Source: Xenorhabdus thuongxuanensis | GTDB taxonomy: Bacteria > Pseudomonadota > Gammaproteobacteria > Enterobacterales > Enterobacteriaceae | Direction: 5' to 3' | Assembly (NCBI RefSeq): GCF_001908095.1 | Contig: NZ_MKGR01000001.1 | Location: 1 to 64,000, forward strand | DNA: 64,000 bases | Part shown: piece after piece, positions 7,871 to 17,034 of the stretch | Position numbering within the stretch: the first letter of the stretch is position 1 | Layout of the letters: each line of letters starts with the position of its first letter | The notes under the pieces: generated by a model | What the model was told of the DNA's origin: nothing | The model's database searches: none | What the model saw: only the letters and a program-made list of their open reading frames with translations | Translations under genes and position numbers: made by a program

Positions 7871-8391
7871 TGATGATGGCCGCACTCGGTTTATTTGTTT
7901 TTATGCTGAAAACCACACCTTACCAGAGTCTGCAACATCAACAATCTTGGCGTCATAGCTTCAATAACCGGATCGGTGCCCGCCCTGCATTCCAATTTAT
8001 GGGGCCAAACAATGACACCATCACCCTGTCTGGTTCTCTGTACCCTGAAATCACGGGCGGGCGGTTCTCATTACTGGCACTGGAATTGATGGCAGAAAGT
8101 GGCAAAGCGTGGTCATTTCTGGACGGTCACGGCACCATTTACGGCATGTTTGTCATTGAAAGCATCGATCGAACCAAAACAGAATTTTTTGCTGATGGTG
8201 CCGCCCGAAAAATTGATTTCACTATGACGTTACGTCGGGTGGATGAAAACCTCGGTGAGATGTTCGGCGATTTAAATCAGCAACTGGGCGACCTGAAAGA
8301 CAGTGCTCTCGATAAACTCGGCGGATTCAAAGACAGCGTCACTGACAAATTGAGTGGTATCACCGACAAAGTGGCGGGGGTCTTCTCATGA
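7870..8391 (+). CDS. U: Tail completion protein gpU
   Basis: A 173-residue P2 gpU-type protein that caps or completes the tail, probably at the baseplate or tail-terminator end. Features include MLKTTPYQSLQHQQSWRH near the start, the core ALELMAESGKAWSFLDG, and IDFTMTLRRVDENLG. The last 40 residues contain short Asp-Lys-Leu repeats (DSALDKLGGFKDSVTDKLSG). GAGGAG precedes three possible ATG codons at 7870-7878, the first of which overlaps the T stop. The stop overlaps gene D by 4 bp. Confidence 0.9.
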   Translation: MMMAALGLFVFMLKTTPYQSLQHQQSWRHSFNNRIGARPAFQFMGPNNDTITLSGSLYPEITGGRFSLLALELMAESGKAWSFLDGHGTIYGMFVIESIDRTKTEFFADGAARKIDFTMTLRRVDENLGEMFGDLNQQLGDLKDSALDKLGGFKDSVTDKLSGITDKVAGVFS

Positions 8392-9506
8392 TGTCATTGC
8401 CCGATTTACCGAAACTGGACTGGATCACGGGTAAAACCTGCGAACCGGTTTACGTCCTCAAAGCTGGGGATGAAAATATCAATGCCCGCATCCAGAAACG
8501 GCTAATGTCGCTGACCCTGACCGATAATCGGGGTTTTGAGGCCGATCAGTTAGATATCGAGTTGGACGACAGCAACGGCAAATTGGCGCTGCCTAAACGG
8601 GGTACTAAGTTGTCACTGCGTCTGGGCTGGCAAGGAGAAGTTCTCATCCATAAGGGCACGTTTATTGTGGATGAAATTGAATACAGCGGCGCACCGGATA
8701 AGATCACTGTGCGTGCCAGAAGTGCCGATTTTCGGGCTACCCTCAATATCAGCCGTGAATTGTCGTATCACCAGAAAACCATTGGCGATATCGTGCGTAC
8801 TATTGCTGCCCGCAATAATTTGAGTCCGGAGGTAGATAAAACGCTGGATAAAATCATCGTTCCTCATATTGACCAGACCAATGAATCCGACGGCAATTTC
8901 TTAACTCGACTAGCTAAACAGGAAGGCGCTATTGCCGCGGTTAAGAACGGCTACCTGCTGTTTTTCCAGCAGGGACAGAATAAAACCGCCAGTGGTAAAC
9001 CGCTACCTGATGTGCTGATTACCCGCAAATCCGGCGATAGCTACCGTTTTGCTCTGGCCGACCGAAGCGCTTATACTGGTGTTTCAGCACACTGGCTGAA
9101 TACTCACGATCCAAAGAAAAAAGAACAGATCACCGTCAAACGCAAACCGCGTAAGCCCAAGACCACAAAACCGAAACAGCAAGAGGAAAAAGAGGGGGAT
9201 TATCTGGCTGGTAACGAGGGGAATGTCCTAGTATTGAAACACACCTATGCCTACAAATCCACCGCCGAGCGCGCCGCTAAGACAGAATGGGAGCGTATCC
9301 AACGCGGCGTGGCGTCGTTTTCTATTCAACTGGCAAAGGGACGGCCGGAACTGTTCCCAGAAATGCCGGTTCGGGTGCAGGGGTTTAAGCCAGAGATTGA
9401 CCGGGCAGATTGGACGCTGGTTACTGTCACTCATACGCTCAATGACAGCGGGTTAACCTCATCGTTAGAACTGGAAGTGAAGATATCGGATACCGACATG
9501 GCATGA
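8388..9506 (+). CDS. D: Tail protein gpD (baseplate hub, P2 family)
   Basis: A 372-residue phage late control D protein, a homologue of the gp27-like hub that connects tube and spike. Recognisable parts are the N-terminal SLTLTDNRGFEADQLDIELDD, the core YHQKTIGDIVRTIAARNNL and SDGNFLTRLAKQEGAIAAVK. A lysine/proline-rich linker (KRKPRKPKTTKPKQQEE, about 248-268) precedes the C-terminal barrel. It ends the structural block. The only gene after it is ogr, as in P2. Confidence 0.93.
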   Translation: MMSLPDLPKLDWITGKTCEPVYVLKAGDENINARIQKRLMSLTLTDNRGFEADQLDIELDDSNGKLALPKRGTKLSLRLGWQGEVLIHKGTFIVDEIEYSGAPDKITVRARSADFRATLNISRELSYHQKTIGDIVRTIAARNNLSPEVDKTLDKIIVPHIDQTNESDGNFLTRLAKQEGAIAAVKNGYLLFFQQGQNKTASGKPLPDVLITRKSGDSYRFALADRSAYTGVSAHWLNTHDPKKKEQITVKRKPRKPKTTKPKQQEEKEGDYLAGNEGNVLVLKHTYAYKSTAERAAKTEWERIQRGVASFSIQLAKGRPELFPEMPVRVQGFKPEIDRADWTLVTVTHTLNDSGLTSSLELEVKISDTDMA

Positions 9507-9508
9507 TT

Positions 9509-9517
9509 TGCTATAAT
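9509..9517 (+). promoter_or_regulatory. Extended -10 promoter upstream of ogr
   Basis: TGCTATAAT (TG-N-TATAAT) lies 55 bp before the ogr start, with no good -35. In P2, ogr also has its own promoter as well as late read-through, so this fits, but it is untested. Confidence 0.5.
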
Positions 9518-9571
9518 CGTAGCATTGCCTAACACAACTGGCAGCCCCTGATACTGAGTACACACTCGATG

Positions 9572-9796
9572 ATGAAATGCCCACTGTGCGGCCATGTCGC
9601 CCATACCCGCAGTAGTTTTGAACACACCACCGAAACTAAAGAGCGCTACAACCAGTGCCAAAATATCAATTGTGGTGCTACATTCGTGAGCCATGAAACT
9701 TTTGTTCGCTGGGTGACTAAGCCGGATTTGGTTGAATTCGCCCCGCCCCATCCTACGAATGGTCAACAAGCTGTTATGATATTTGATGACATGTAA
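9572..9796 (+). CDS. ogr: Late transcription activator Ogr/Delta family zinc finger
   Basis: A 74-residue activator of phage late promoters. The family pattern is complete: MKCPLCGHVAHTRSSFE gives the first CxxC zinc pair (Cys3, Cys6), and KERYNQCQNINCGATF gives the second pair spaced by four residues. Length is close to P2 Ogr (72). The start is the second of two adjacent ATGs, chosen because the family begins one or two residues before the first cysteine pair. It would bind the TTGT-N12-ACAA box before the sheath gene and stimulate RNA polymerase through the alpha subunit, as known for P2. It is the last prophage gene before the tRNA cluster. Confidence 0.93.
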   Translation: MKCPLCGHVAHTRSSFEHTTETKERYNQCQNINCGATFVSHETFVRWVTKPDLVEFAPPHPTNGQQAVMIFDDM

Positions 9797-9868
9797 GGAA
9801 TTTTTAATTTTAATCCGTGATCTGAATCACTTTTCAAAATGGGCAAATTGGCAGGTATCTGAAGAATG

Positions 9869-9910
9869 TCGCCATTTTGTGTCGCCATCCCATCGCCATT
9901 TTGTCGCCAC
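9869..9910. repeat. Clustered TCGCCAT repeats at the prophage right end (candidate integrase arm sites)
   Basis: TCGCCATTTTG occurs at 9869-9879 and 9893-9903, with TCGCCAT at 9882 and TCGCCAC at 9904. They lie in the non-coding interval between ogr and tRNA-Leu, where P2 carries its attachment site. The position suggests integrase arm-type sites of attR; no integrase gene is present in this part of the window. Confidence 0.45.
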
Positions 9911-9940
9911 TTTGCATTTTTCATGCAATCTCAGAAAGCA

Positions 9941-9968
9941 AAAAAGCCACCGTAAAGGTGGCCTTTTC
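9941..9968. terminator. Bidirectional terminator between ogr and the tRNA-Leu gene
   Basis: AAAAAGCCACC GTAAA GGTGGCCTTTT: a 6-bp GC-rich stem flanked by an A-run and a T-run. It can end ogr on the plus strand and the tRNA transcript on the minus strand. Confidence 0.75.
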
Positions 9969-10004
9969 TAACCCTAACTCACTGTTTTACAGTAAGTTTT
10001 TATT

Positions 10005-10091
10005 TGGTGCCCAGGGCGGGACTTGAACCCGCACAGCCTTACAGCCGAGGGATTTTAAATCCCTTGTGTCTACCGATTTCACCACCTGGGC
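10005..10091 (-). tRNA. leuZ: tRNA-Leu (UAA)
   Basis: An 87-base tRNA with acceptor GCCCAGG / CCTGGGC, encoded CCA (TGG at 10005-10007), long variable arm typical of leucine tRNAs, anticodon loop TTTAAAA with anticodon UAA, and T-loop GTTCAAG. Its 3' end faces the P2-like element, which fits integration at this tRNA. It is third in the pgsA-glyW-cysT-leuZ order of enterobacteria. Confidence 0.95.
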
Positions 10092-10097
10092 TAAATT

Positions 10098-10171
10098 TGG
10101 AGGCGCGTCCCGGAGTCGAACCGAGGTAGACGGATTTGCAATCCGCTGCATGGCCACTCTGCCAACGCGCC
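10098..10171 (-). tRNA. cysT: tRNA-Cys (GCA)
   Basis: A 74-base tRNA with acceptor GGCGCGT / ACGCGCC, anticodon loop TTGCAAA (anticodon GCA), T-arm GGTTCGACTCC and encoded CCA. Only 6 bp separate it from tRNA-Leu, so the trio is one transcript. Confidence 0.95.
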
Positions 10172-10176
10172 TTTTT

Positions 10177-10252
<76 letters not shown>

Positions 10253-10396
10253 CTTTCTTCGAACTTCTTGATTTACTTAACTTGTTTCGTAAACCTCACA
10301 TGCCGTTCGATGCGTTGCATTCTACTTACTTCACGAAATGAGTCAACACAATTATTTATAAAACTCGTTCATTCGATGATTTTTGCGTCATTTCGA

Positions 10397-10945
10397 TCAT
10401 CCTTCACGCAAATCATCCCATGCAGCGCTCAAATATTGAAACATTGACCAGAATGTCAAGACTGCAGCAGCATATAATAGGATGAATCCTCCCACTTCAA
10501 GTTCAATGCAAGGACGCCACAACAAGGCAACCAATGCCGCCATTTGTGCTGTAGTTTTTATTTTTCCCATCCAAGAAACGGCTACACTACTGCGTTTTCC
10601 CAATTCTGCCATCCATTCACGTAGAGAAGATATGATGATCTCGCGAGCAATCATCGTCGCAGCAGGTAACGTGATCCACCACGTATGGTAATGTTCTGCA
10701 ATCAGTACCAGCGCAATAGCCACCATAACTTTATCCGCCACTGGATCAAGAAATGCGCCAAAACGCGTCGTCTGTTTCCACAAACGAGCAAGAAAACCAT
10801 CAAACCAATCTGTTGCAGCAGCGATAATAAAGATAATGGCACATACCATCGGTGCCCATTGGAATGGCAAGTAAAATGCCAAAACAAAGAATGGAATTAA
10901 GGCAATACGAAATAGGGTAAGCCATGTTGGAATATTTAATTGCAT
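10397..10945 (-). CDS. pgsA: CDP-diacylglycerol-glycerol-3-phosphate 3-phosphatidyltransferase
   Basis: An inner-membrane enzyme of 182 residues that makes phosphatidylglycerophosphate from CDP-diacylglycerol and glycerol-3-phosphate, the committed step to phosphatidylglycerol and cardiolipin. The CDP-alcohol phosphotransferase signature is intact: [13 protein letters not shown] followed by [10 protein letters not shown] (D-x2-DG-x2-AR-x8-G-x3-D-x3-D). Several membrane segments are visible, starting with [18 protein letters not shown]. It lies 56 bp after uvrC on the same strand and ahead of the tRNA trio, the same order as in E. coli (uvrY-uvrC-pgsA-glyW-cysT-leuZ). Confidence 0.97.
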   Translation of the reverse strand: MQLNIPTWLTLFRIALIPFFVLAFYLPFQWAPMVCAIIFIIAAATDWFDGFLARLWKQTTRFGAFLDPVADKVMVAIALVLIAEHYHTWWITLPAATMIAREIIISSLREWMAELGKRSSVAVSWMGKIKTTAQMAALVALLWRPCIELEVGGFILLYAAAVLTFWSMFQYLSAAWDDLREG

Positions 10946-11001
10946 AATGCTTAGTAACTATCTGGCAAAGTTAAGTTTATCAGTATGGTGCATCAATACT
11001 T

Positions 11002-12834
11002 CTAGTGTTTCAACGCATTATAGATTTTTTCTGCCAGTGCATAAGAAATAGAAGGCACTTTTGCGATCTCTTCTACACTTGCGTTACGTAAGGGCTGTAA
11101 TCCCCCCATATATTTAAGTAACATTTGTCTACGTTTTGGCCCAATACCATCAATCGATTCCAATGTACTAGTCTTTTTCACTTTTTCCCGACGCTGACGA
11201 TGCCCTGTAATGGCATGGTTGTGAGATTCATCACGAATATGTTGAATAATATGTAACGCAGGTGAATCAGGAGGAAGTGCTATCCCTTCTCCTTCCGCTT
11301 CAAAAAATAGGGTTTCTAACCCAGCCTTACGATCACTGCCTTTCGCAACACCAATTAGCTTAGGATACTTTTTATTCCATTCAACTTCCAAAGAATCGAA
11401 AACTGCAATCGCACGCGCAAGCTGCCCCTTCCCCCCGTCAATAAAGATAATATCCGGGATTTTTGTCTGAACGATAGCTTTGCTATATCGACGACGCAAG
11501 ACCTGGTTCATCGCAGCATAATCATCTCCTGGAGTGATACCCGTAATATTATAGCGTCGGTATTCTGCACGAACCGGACCATTAGCATCAAAAACAACAC
11601 ATGATGCAACAGTTTGTTCTCCCATCGTGTGGCTGATATCGAAACATTCCATACGTTGGATTTTTTCAATACCGACAAATGTGGCCAATGATTCTAATCG
11701 CTGATGAATTGTCGATTGTTGGGAGAGTTTGGTAATCAACGCTGTTACAGCATTGGTACGTGCCAATTTTAAGTAACGCGCCCTATCACCTCTTGGCCGT
11801 GCTTGGATATAGATTTTTTTGCCCGATATTTCAGAAAGGGATTCTTCCAATAGCTCTTTCTCAGGTAATGCGAAATCCAACAAAATTTCTGACGGCAATG
11901 TCCTGTTTTGGCTTCCTTGGAGATAGAATTGACCAAGGAAAGTTTGCACTACTTCATCTAGTTTTGTATCAACCGGAATTTTGGGATAATAACTTCGGCT
12001 GCCCAATATCTTGCCCTGACGGATAAATAAGACATGTACACAGGCCATCCCCGCCTCAAAAGCGATGCTGATAACATCAAGATCATCACCTTCTCCGGAA
12101 ACAAATTGTCGTTCAGTGACTTGCCGTACAGCTTGGATCTGATCGCGATAACGAGCAGCCTCTTCAAATTTAAGCTGTTGGCTTGCTTTTTCCATTTTTG
12201 CTACCAGCTTATCCAATACTTGCTGATCTTTCCCCGTCAAAAACAAGCGGACGTATTCAACTTGCTGATGGTATTCTTCATCCGTTACAAATCCCTTAAC
12301 ACAAGGGGCAAGGCAGCGCCCAATCTGATATTGCAAACAAGGTCTTGAACGATTGCGATACACACTGTTTTCACATTGGCGAATGGGAAATAGTTTCTGC
12401 AATAAAATCAAAGTGTCGCGTATTGCATGAGAATTAGGGAATGGGCCGAAGTATTCTCCCTTCGCATACTTGGCTCCACGATATAAAGTTAAACGGGGAT
12501 GGATATCACTACTCAAAAAAATATAAGGATAAGATTTATCATCTCTCAGTAGTACATTATAGCGAGGCTGATACAGCTTGATATAGTTATGTTCGAGCAG
12601 GAGTGCCTCTGTCTCTGTGTGGGTAACGGTGACATCTATCTGGACGATATTTTTCACTAATGATTCTGTTTTGTGACTACTAACCTGTGCCCTAAAATAA
12701 CTAGATAACCGTTTTTTTAGATCTTTGGCTTTACCAACATAAATCACTGTGCCAGTGGCATCATACATGCGGTAGGCACCCGGCTGACTGGTAACTGTTT
12801 TTAAAAATGCCTTTGAATTAAATAGTTCCGCCAC
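11002..12834 (-). CDS. uvrC: UvrABC system protein C, excinuclease subunit
   Basis: A 610-residue nuclease that makes both incisions in nucleotide excision repair. The N-terminal GIY-YIG domain ([22 protein letters not shown], shown here in parts: GAYRMY and VIYVGKAK) makes the 3' cut. A UVR motif near 205-235 ([15 protein letters not shown]) binds UvrB. The RNase H-like domain ([26 protein letters not shown]) makes the 5' cut. Tandem helix-hairpin-helix motifs lie at the C-terminus ([19 protein letters not shown]). It follows uvrY by 23 bp and is probably co-transcribed with it. Confidence 0.97.
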   Translation of the reverse strand: MAELFNSKAFLKTVTSQPGAYRMYDATGTVIYVGKAKDLKKRLSSYFRAQVSSHKTESLVKNIVQIDVTVTHTETEALLLEHNYIKLYQPRYNVLLRDDKSYPYIFLSSDIHPRLTLYRGAKYAKGEYFGPFPNSHAIRDTLILLQKLFPIRQCENSVYRNRSRPCLQYQIGRCLAPCVKGFVTDEEYHQQVEYVRLFLTGKDQQVLDKLVAKMEKASQQLKFEEAARYRDQIQAVRQVTERQFVSGEGDDLDVISIAFEAGMACVHVLFIRQGKILGSRSYYPKIPVDTKLDEVVQTFLGQFYLQGSQNRTLPSEILLDFALPEKELLEESLSEISGKKIYIQARPRGDRARYLKLARTNAVTALITKLSQQSTIHQRLESLATFVGIEKIQRMECFDISHTMGEQTVASCVVFDANGPVRAEYRRYNITGITPGDDYAAMNQVLRRRYSKAIVQTKIPDIIFIDGGKGQLARAIAVFDSLEVEWNKKYPKLIGVAKGSDRKAGLETLFFEAEGEGIALPPDSPALHIIQHIRDESHNHAITGHRQRREKVKKTSTLESIDGIGPKRRQMLLKYMGGLQPLRNASVEEIAKVPSISYALAEKIYNALKH

Positions 12835-12857
12835 AATTGATCACCCATCAAATTTTA

Positions 12858-13517
12858 TTATCCACCCTGAGTTACCATATTCTGCGCATCAAACAATCCA
12901 CAGCGTATTGCCATATGGGTCAATTCTACATCACCTTTGATATTTAGTTTACTGAACATTCTATAGCGGTAACTATTCACCGTTTTTGGGCTCAGATTAA
13001 GCAACGCAGAAATCTCATTAACTTTACGCCCCTGAGTTATCATTGTCATGATCTGCAATTCCCGCTCTGAAAGTTCATCCAACGGGTTTTCTTTTAGGGG
13101 TGATAACTGGTTGAGTGCCATCTGCTGGGCTATGTCCGGGGAAATGTAACGTTGGCCTGCATAAACAGCCCGAATTGCATTGATCATATCCTGAGGCGCT
13201 GCGGCCTTGCTCAAATATCCCCTAATCCCTGCTTGCATCACTTTTGTGGGTAAAGAACTTTCAGTATGGATAGTTAGCATAATCACTCGTGTATCAGGTG
13301 AATAACGAATGATTTTCTTAGCTGCCTCCACCCCTCCTATACCGGGCATTCCCATATCCATCATGACGACATCCGTGCTGTTTGATCTACACCATCTGAC
13401 CGCATCTTCTCCACTGCTGGCTTCTCCTACGACTTTTATCCCTTTTACATCATCAAGGACGCCTTTCACACCAATGCGCACCAGTTCATGGTCATCAACT
13501 AATAAAACATTAATCAA
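12858..13517 (-). CDS. uvrY: Two-component response regulator UvrY (GacA/SirA family)
   Basis: A 219-residue response regulator paired with the BarA kinase (not in this window). In related bacteria it activates csrB-type small RNAs and so controls carbon storage, motility and secondary metabolism. The receiver domain has acidic residues DDH near the start and phosphorylation site Asp54 (VVMMDMGMPG). The LuxR-type helix-turn-helix is at about 148-205 (LSERELQIMTMITQGRKVNE, NLSPKTVNSYRYRMFSKL). The start is a TTG at 13515-13517 with GGAG seven bases upstream; the following residues INVLLVDDHELVR match the family start. Confidence 0.96.
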   Translation of the reverse strand: MINVLLVDDHELVRIGVKGVLDDVKGIKVVGEASSGEDAVRWCRSNSTDVVMMDMGMPGIGGVEAAKKIIRYSPDTRVIMLTIHTESSLPTKVMQAGIRGYLSKAAAPQDMINAIRAVYAGQRYISPDIAQQMALNQLSPLKENPLDELSERELQIMTMITQGRKVNEISALLNLSPKTVNSYRYRMFSKLNIKGDVELTHMAIRCGLFDAQNMVTQGG

Positions 13518-13854
13518 ACAACATCTCCACTAACGTAATATCCACAATAATGATAAAATTAATAAACTCCAAAACAAAACCGATACATTGAACTTATCTT
13601 CATGATTTTAATAAAATAAATTAAAAAAGATAACATCCTCTATCGAGTGATATCAAAACCTTTTGGATTAGATAACGGAGTATACTAACATTAGTGCAAA
13701 ACAGAAAGGAAATTGTCACATATCAATGAAATAAAATTAATATATAACCAATTGATTTCATTTAATTTTTTTAAAACATATCTCTATATTATTCATAGCA
13801 ACCTATTTTAATCCAGAACAATATGAGGGTGATATTTCCCCCATATCACAACAA
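13518..13854. other. AT-rich intergenic region, no gene seen
   Basis: About 340 bp between the divergent-side start of uvrY and the end of the GFA-family gene. It must hold the uvrY-uvrC promoter. I see no open frame with a ribosome-binding site and no strong hairpin, only a weak 8-bp inverted repeat (AATGAAAT / ATTTCATT) near 13727-13765. Confidence 0.5.
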
Positions 13855-14259
13855 TTATTTAAATAAGTTAAGGATATCCTTTTTAGTCAGCATAGGGGTT
13901 TTTTCAACAAAATTATAATACGCGGGCTTGCTGTCCACATAAATTTGGCGAGATAATTTACTATAATGACTATTATCAAACAATGAAACTGGAACATAAT
14001 AAGCACTTGGGTGATGCAAATGGTAAAAAAGGTGTGTGCCACACCTTTTACAGAAAGCGCGTTCTGCCCATTCGGATGACGGATATGTTGAAATATTTTC
14101 AGCCCCCTCTATTTTTAGATCGTCCTTACAATCTACAGATAAAAATGGGCCACCATTCCATTTTTGACAAATTTTACAATGACATACATTAATATCTTCA
14201 ATGCGTTGATTGGTTTTCACGCTCACCGCACCACATAAACAATGACCTTTATTCATCAT
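13855..14259 (-). CDS. GFA/CENP-V-fold zinc protein
   Basis: A 134-residue protein of the GFA (glutathione-dependent formaldehyde-activating-like) family. The zinc-binding cysteines are all present: GHCLCGAV (CxC), CHCKICQKW (CxCxxC) and CKRCGTHLFYH (CxxC). Family members are small single-domain proteins; only a few have a proven role as S-hydroxymethylglutathione synthases, so I assign the fold and not a reaction. It stands alone, with its own 110-bp upstream region and no operon partner. ATG 14259 or the next ATG three bases later may be the start. Confidence 0.85.
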   Translation of the reverse strand: MMNKGHCLCGAVSVKTNQRIEDINVCHCKICQKWNGGPFLSVDCKDDLKIEGAENISTYPSSEWAERAFCKRCGTHLFYHLHHPSAYYVPVSLFDNSHYSKLSRQIYVDSKPAYYNFVEKTPMLTKKDILNLFK

Positions 14260-14436
14260 TTCACTCTCTATCTATAATAAATTTATAGTGAAAACTTTTA
14301 TATCTGAGATTGAATAAATCTACCACTATATTTCATCAAAAATACCATACTCATTACAATGATTTTCTAATTTTTAGCCATACAAATAAGCTCTAGAAAC
14401 GTTAAGTTACGGCTTGATAGCAGGAAAATAAGTTAT

Positions 14437-14796
14437 TTATTTCACATCTTCGTTATCCTCTTCATCATCAATGTGCCAACTATGCAATATTCGGTGGACA
14501 AAAGGTGTTACCACCATACCTACAGCGATAAAAAAGATAGCCTGAAGGAATAGTCCATAAATGGCAGCAAAATATTTTCCTAGTGTACTGACTGGTTCAA
14601 TATGCAAGTTTTGTGTTCCAATCATTAAAACTGAATTTAGTATTGCATCAGGTATAGCATGGCTTTCGATCAAGAAAAAACCCAGTACACCAGGAATAAT
14701 GCCGATCAGAAAAATAAGGAATGCATGCAAAAGAAAGCGCAGTATCCGTAAAAGAAATCGGTCAAAACTAATTAATTTATCAGTAAATTTTTCCAT
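14437..14796 (-). CDS. Small membrane protein of unknown function, channel-like
   Basis: A 119-residue protein with three hydrophobic stretches: about 19-44 (LLHAFLIFLIGIIPGVLGFF), a short re-entrant-like piece at 51-62 (DAILNSVLMIGTQ), and about 73-97 (FAAIYGLFLQAIFFIAVGMVV). It ends with a very acidic cytoplasmic tail (HIDDEEDNEDVK). The arrangement helix - pore-like loop - helix followed by TPFVHRILHSWH resembles small two-helix potassium-channel-like proteins. The canonical TVGYG selectivity filter is missing, so ion conduction is not supported. It stands alone between two unrelated genes. A real gene seems likely from its start context (AGATCTGGTATGG) and membrane pattern. Confidence 0.6.
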   Translation of the reverse strand: MEKFTDKLISFDRFLLRILRFLLHAFLIFLIGIIPGVLGFFLIESHAIPDAILNSVLMIGTQNLHIEPVSTLGKYFAAIYGLFLQAIFFIAVGMVVTPFVHRILHSWHIDDEEDNEDVK

Positions 14797-14977
14797 ACCA
14801 GATCTCCACTAATAAATTAGTTACCATGGTGATTGTATGTTAGTTTTTATTTTTATCAATGATCATGCGCTGGATATCGATCAATACACTTGGTGATAGC
14901 ATATTTTTCTTCAATAAATTTCCCATCTTCCACCTCCCTATAATGTCACCAATTGATAATACAATCATCTGCTACAA

Positions 14978-15913
14978 CTATTGTTTTCTTAAAATACTTT
15001 TAAATAGCTTGTTGTCCACAGTGATATTTCCCTGCCCTAAGAACACACCCACAATAGTGATAACAACACCAATCATTTGTGGCAAACTGGGTATATTTCC
15101 CATCATTATCTGTATAATGAGTGCAAATATGGGAACAAAGTTAAAAAATACTGCCGTTTTCCCTGCTCCACGAATAGCAACACCCATATTCCAAAAAAGA
15201 TAGGCAACAGTGGAACCACCAATACCTATATAGAAACAAGCCAAATGGCTTTCAAATGTTCCAGAAGATAATGCAGTCATCGGTGATTCCACAAAAATCG
15301 CAATAAACCCTAATATGATCGCACCAAAAAACATCGTCCAGCTCGTAGTCGCTAATGGCGTTGCATCTTTGACAAATACCCGCGTTCCTACTGTGTAAAT
15401 TGACCAACCAAGACTTCCCATAAAAATGATTATATCGCCGGTTACTACCTGAACGACACCGCCCCAAATCAATTCACCATTGGTAATAACCACAGCAACT
15501 CCCAACAAACTGATCACCATACCAACAACTCGCATCAATCCAGGTAACCGACGATTTACAATAGCTTCCAGAATATTGGTAGAGATCGGCGTCGTTGCCA
15601 CAATCAGAGCAGCCGTAACTGGGTTAGCACTTTGAAGACCGACAAAAAATGCCCCATTAAACCCCGCTACACCAATCGCCCCAAGAACAATAAATGCCCA
15701 CCAGTTTTGTTTTAAAACTTTACTGTGAATCCCCTCTTTCCACGCAAAAAAAGTAAAAATACAGATAACTGCATAGAAAAAACGCTCAACAGAAGCCGTC
15801 CACGGTGGCAAACTCGTAAGTGCAAATTTCGTTACCTGAAAATTTGATCCCCAAAAGAATGTTGCAATTAACGTCAGCGCAATCGCTAACTGTGGAGTTG
15901 TTCTCATATTCAT
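14978..15913 (-). CDS. EamA-family (DMT superfamily) metabolite exporter
   Basis: A 311-residue integral membrane protein with ten predicted helices arranged as two EamA repeats (about 10-145 and 160-300). Typical features are the first-helix motif TLIATFFWGSNFQVTKFAL and the second-repeat GSLGWSIYTVGTRVF. Members export amino acids, purines or other metabolites; the substrate here cannot be told. It is transcribed divergently from a LysR-type regulator with about 120 bp between starts, so it is probably that regulator's target. Confidence 0.88.
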   Translation of the reverse strand: MNMRTTPQLAIALTLIATFFWGSNFQVTKFALTSLPPWTASVERFFYAVICIFTFFAWKEGIHSKVLKQNWWAFIVLGAIGVAGFNGAFFVGLQSANPVTAALIVATTPISTNILEAIVNRRLPGLMRVVGMVISLLGVAVVITNGELIWGGVVQVVTGDIIIFMGSLGWSIYTVGTRVFVKDATPLATTSWTMFFGAIILGFIAIFVESPMTALSSGTFESHLACFYIGIGGSTVAYLFWNMGVAIRGAGKTAVFFNFVPIFALIIQIMMGNIPSLPQMIGVVITIVGVFLGQGNITVDNKLFKSILRKQ

Positions 15914-16035
15914 TACCCTAATTTCTTAATTTATCTCAAGCAAAATAATCCTTGGCAAAATCATTGTGGCATCTTTTAAAATTGAAATATTTAGGCGATA
16001 TTGGTAATCAGATTTTCATAAACGGAAAACAAATT

Positions 16036-16959
16036 GTGCAATCACTTATTTGGGATGATATTCGAATATTCTTAGCAGTCGCGCGAGCAAATACGATCAG
16101 TAAATCGGCTGAGCTTCTTGGTATTGGTGTAGCAACGGTATCGAGAAAAATCGAACGTTTGGAAAATACCTTCGGCATGCCCTTATTTCTACGGCATCAA
16201 ACAGGTTATCAACTGACAGAAGATGGCGCAGAACTATTGGAAAAAGCCAAAGCCATGGAGATAGCGGCAAATTCATTTTTATTTGAAGCCGATCTGCGGA
16301 CAACTATTGCGGGAAATGTACGTCTTGCCACACTCGAAACATTATCCAATTATTTAATTATGCCAAATTTTCCGACCTTACAAAAAAACTATCCAAACCT
16401 GACATTAGAAATCACAACGGATAACTACCCTGTAAACCTTCACCGCCGTGATGCTGACTTAGCACTTCGTATCATCAGACCTGAGCAAGGTCATGTTAAT
16501 GTCCGACAACTTGGAACCCTGGGATTTGGCCTTTATGGAAGTGAAACCTACTTAGCTACTTGCCCCTCCGGTATATTTAGAGGTGAATACAACGACGCAC
16601 ATTTTATTGGCTGGACAAGTGAGTACTCGCAATTTCCTTCCGTTAACTGGCTTAAACAAGCCTTACAAGGGCGTTCACTTTCAATCGCAACAACTTCGAT
16701 TTGTTCTCAAATTGCGGCCGCAAATGCGGGCTTAGGATTAGCCGTGTTACCCCATATTGCGGCCAATGACGCAGGGCTTATTTGTATTTCACCTGAATTA
16801 GGTATAGATAAACCCATCTGGCTTGTTATTCAATCTGATTTGGCTCACTCTCCCAGGATACGGAAAATAGCAGATTTTTTAGCAGATGTGGTTTTTCAAA
16901 ATCAGGATAAATTGGCAGGACGGTCACCCCAAACGGGCATACTATGTCATTCAGCATAA
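16036..16959 (+). CDS. LysR-type transcriptional regulator
   Basis: A regulator of about 307 residues. The N-terminal winged helix-turn-helix is clear (WDDIRIFLAVARANTISKSA, then GIGVATVSRKIERLENTFGM), followed by a LysR substrate-binding domain (LATLETLSNYLIMPNFPTL onward, with the RDADLALRI element). I take GTG 16036 as the start because the DNA-binding domain begins right there; a longer frame from 15952 adds 28 residues unlike the family. It is divergent from the EamA exporter and probably controls it together with itself. An IS1-family remnant follows its 3' end. Confidence 0.85.
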   Translation: MQSLIWDDIRIFLAVARANTISKSAELLGIGVATVSRKIERLENTFGMPLFLRHQTGYQLTEDGAELLEKAKAMEIAANSFLFEADLRTTIAGNVRLATLETLSNYLIMPNFPTLQKNYPNLTLEITTDNYPVNLHRRDADLALRIIRPEQGHVNVRQLGTLGFGLYGSETYLATCPSGIFRGEYNDAHFIGWTSEYSQFPSVNWLKQALQGRSLSIATTSICSQIAAANAGLGLAVLPHIAANDAGLICISPELGIDKPIWLVIQSDLAHSPRIRKIADFLADVVFQNQDKLAGRSPQTGILCHSA

Positions 16960-17034
16960 CCAACTGTGGCACGCTTGGTTGGATAAGCGATAAATAAGAA
17001 TATCGCTATACAAAGGTTGATCCGCTCCTAGGCT

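Noticed and set aside
1-9796. Assignment of the tail cluster to the named xenorhabdicin locus xnp1
   Set aside because: The gene content fits, but the left half and locus context are outside the window, so identity with that specific locus cannot be shown.
14859-15203. Plus-strand 114-residue hydrophobic frame
   Set aside because: It is antisense to the EamA exporter, and its hydrophobicity mirrors that gene.
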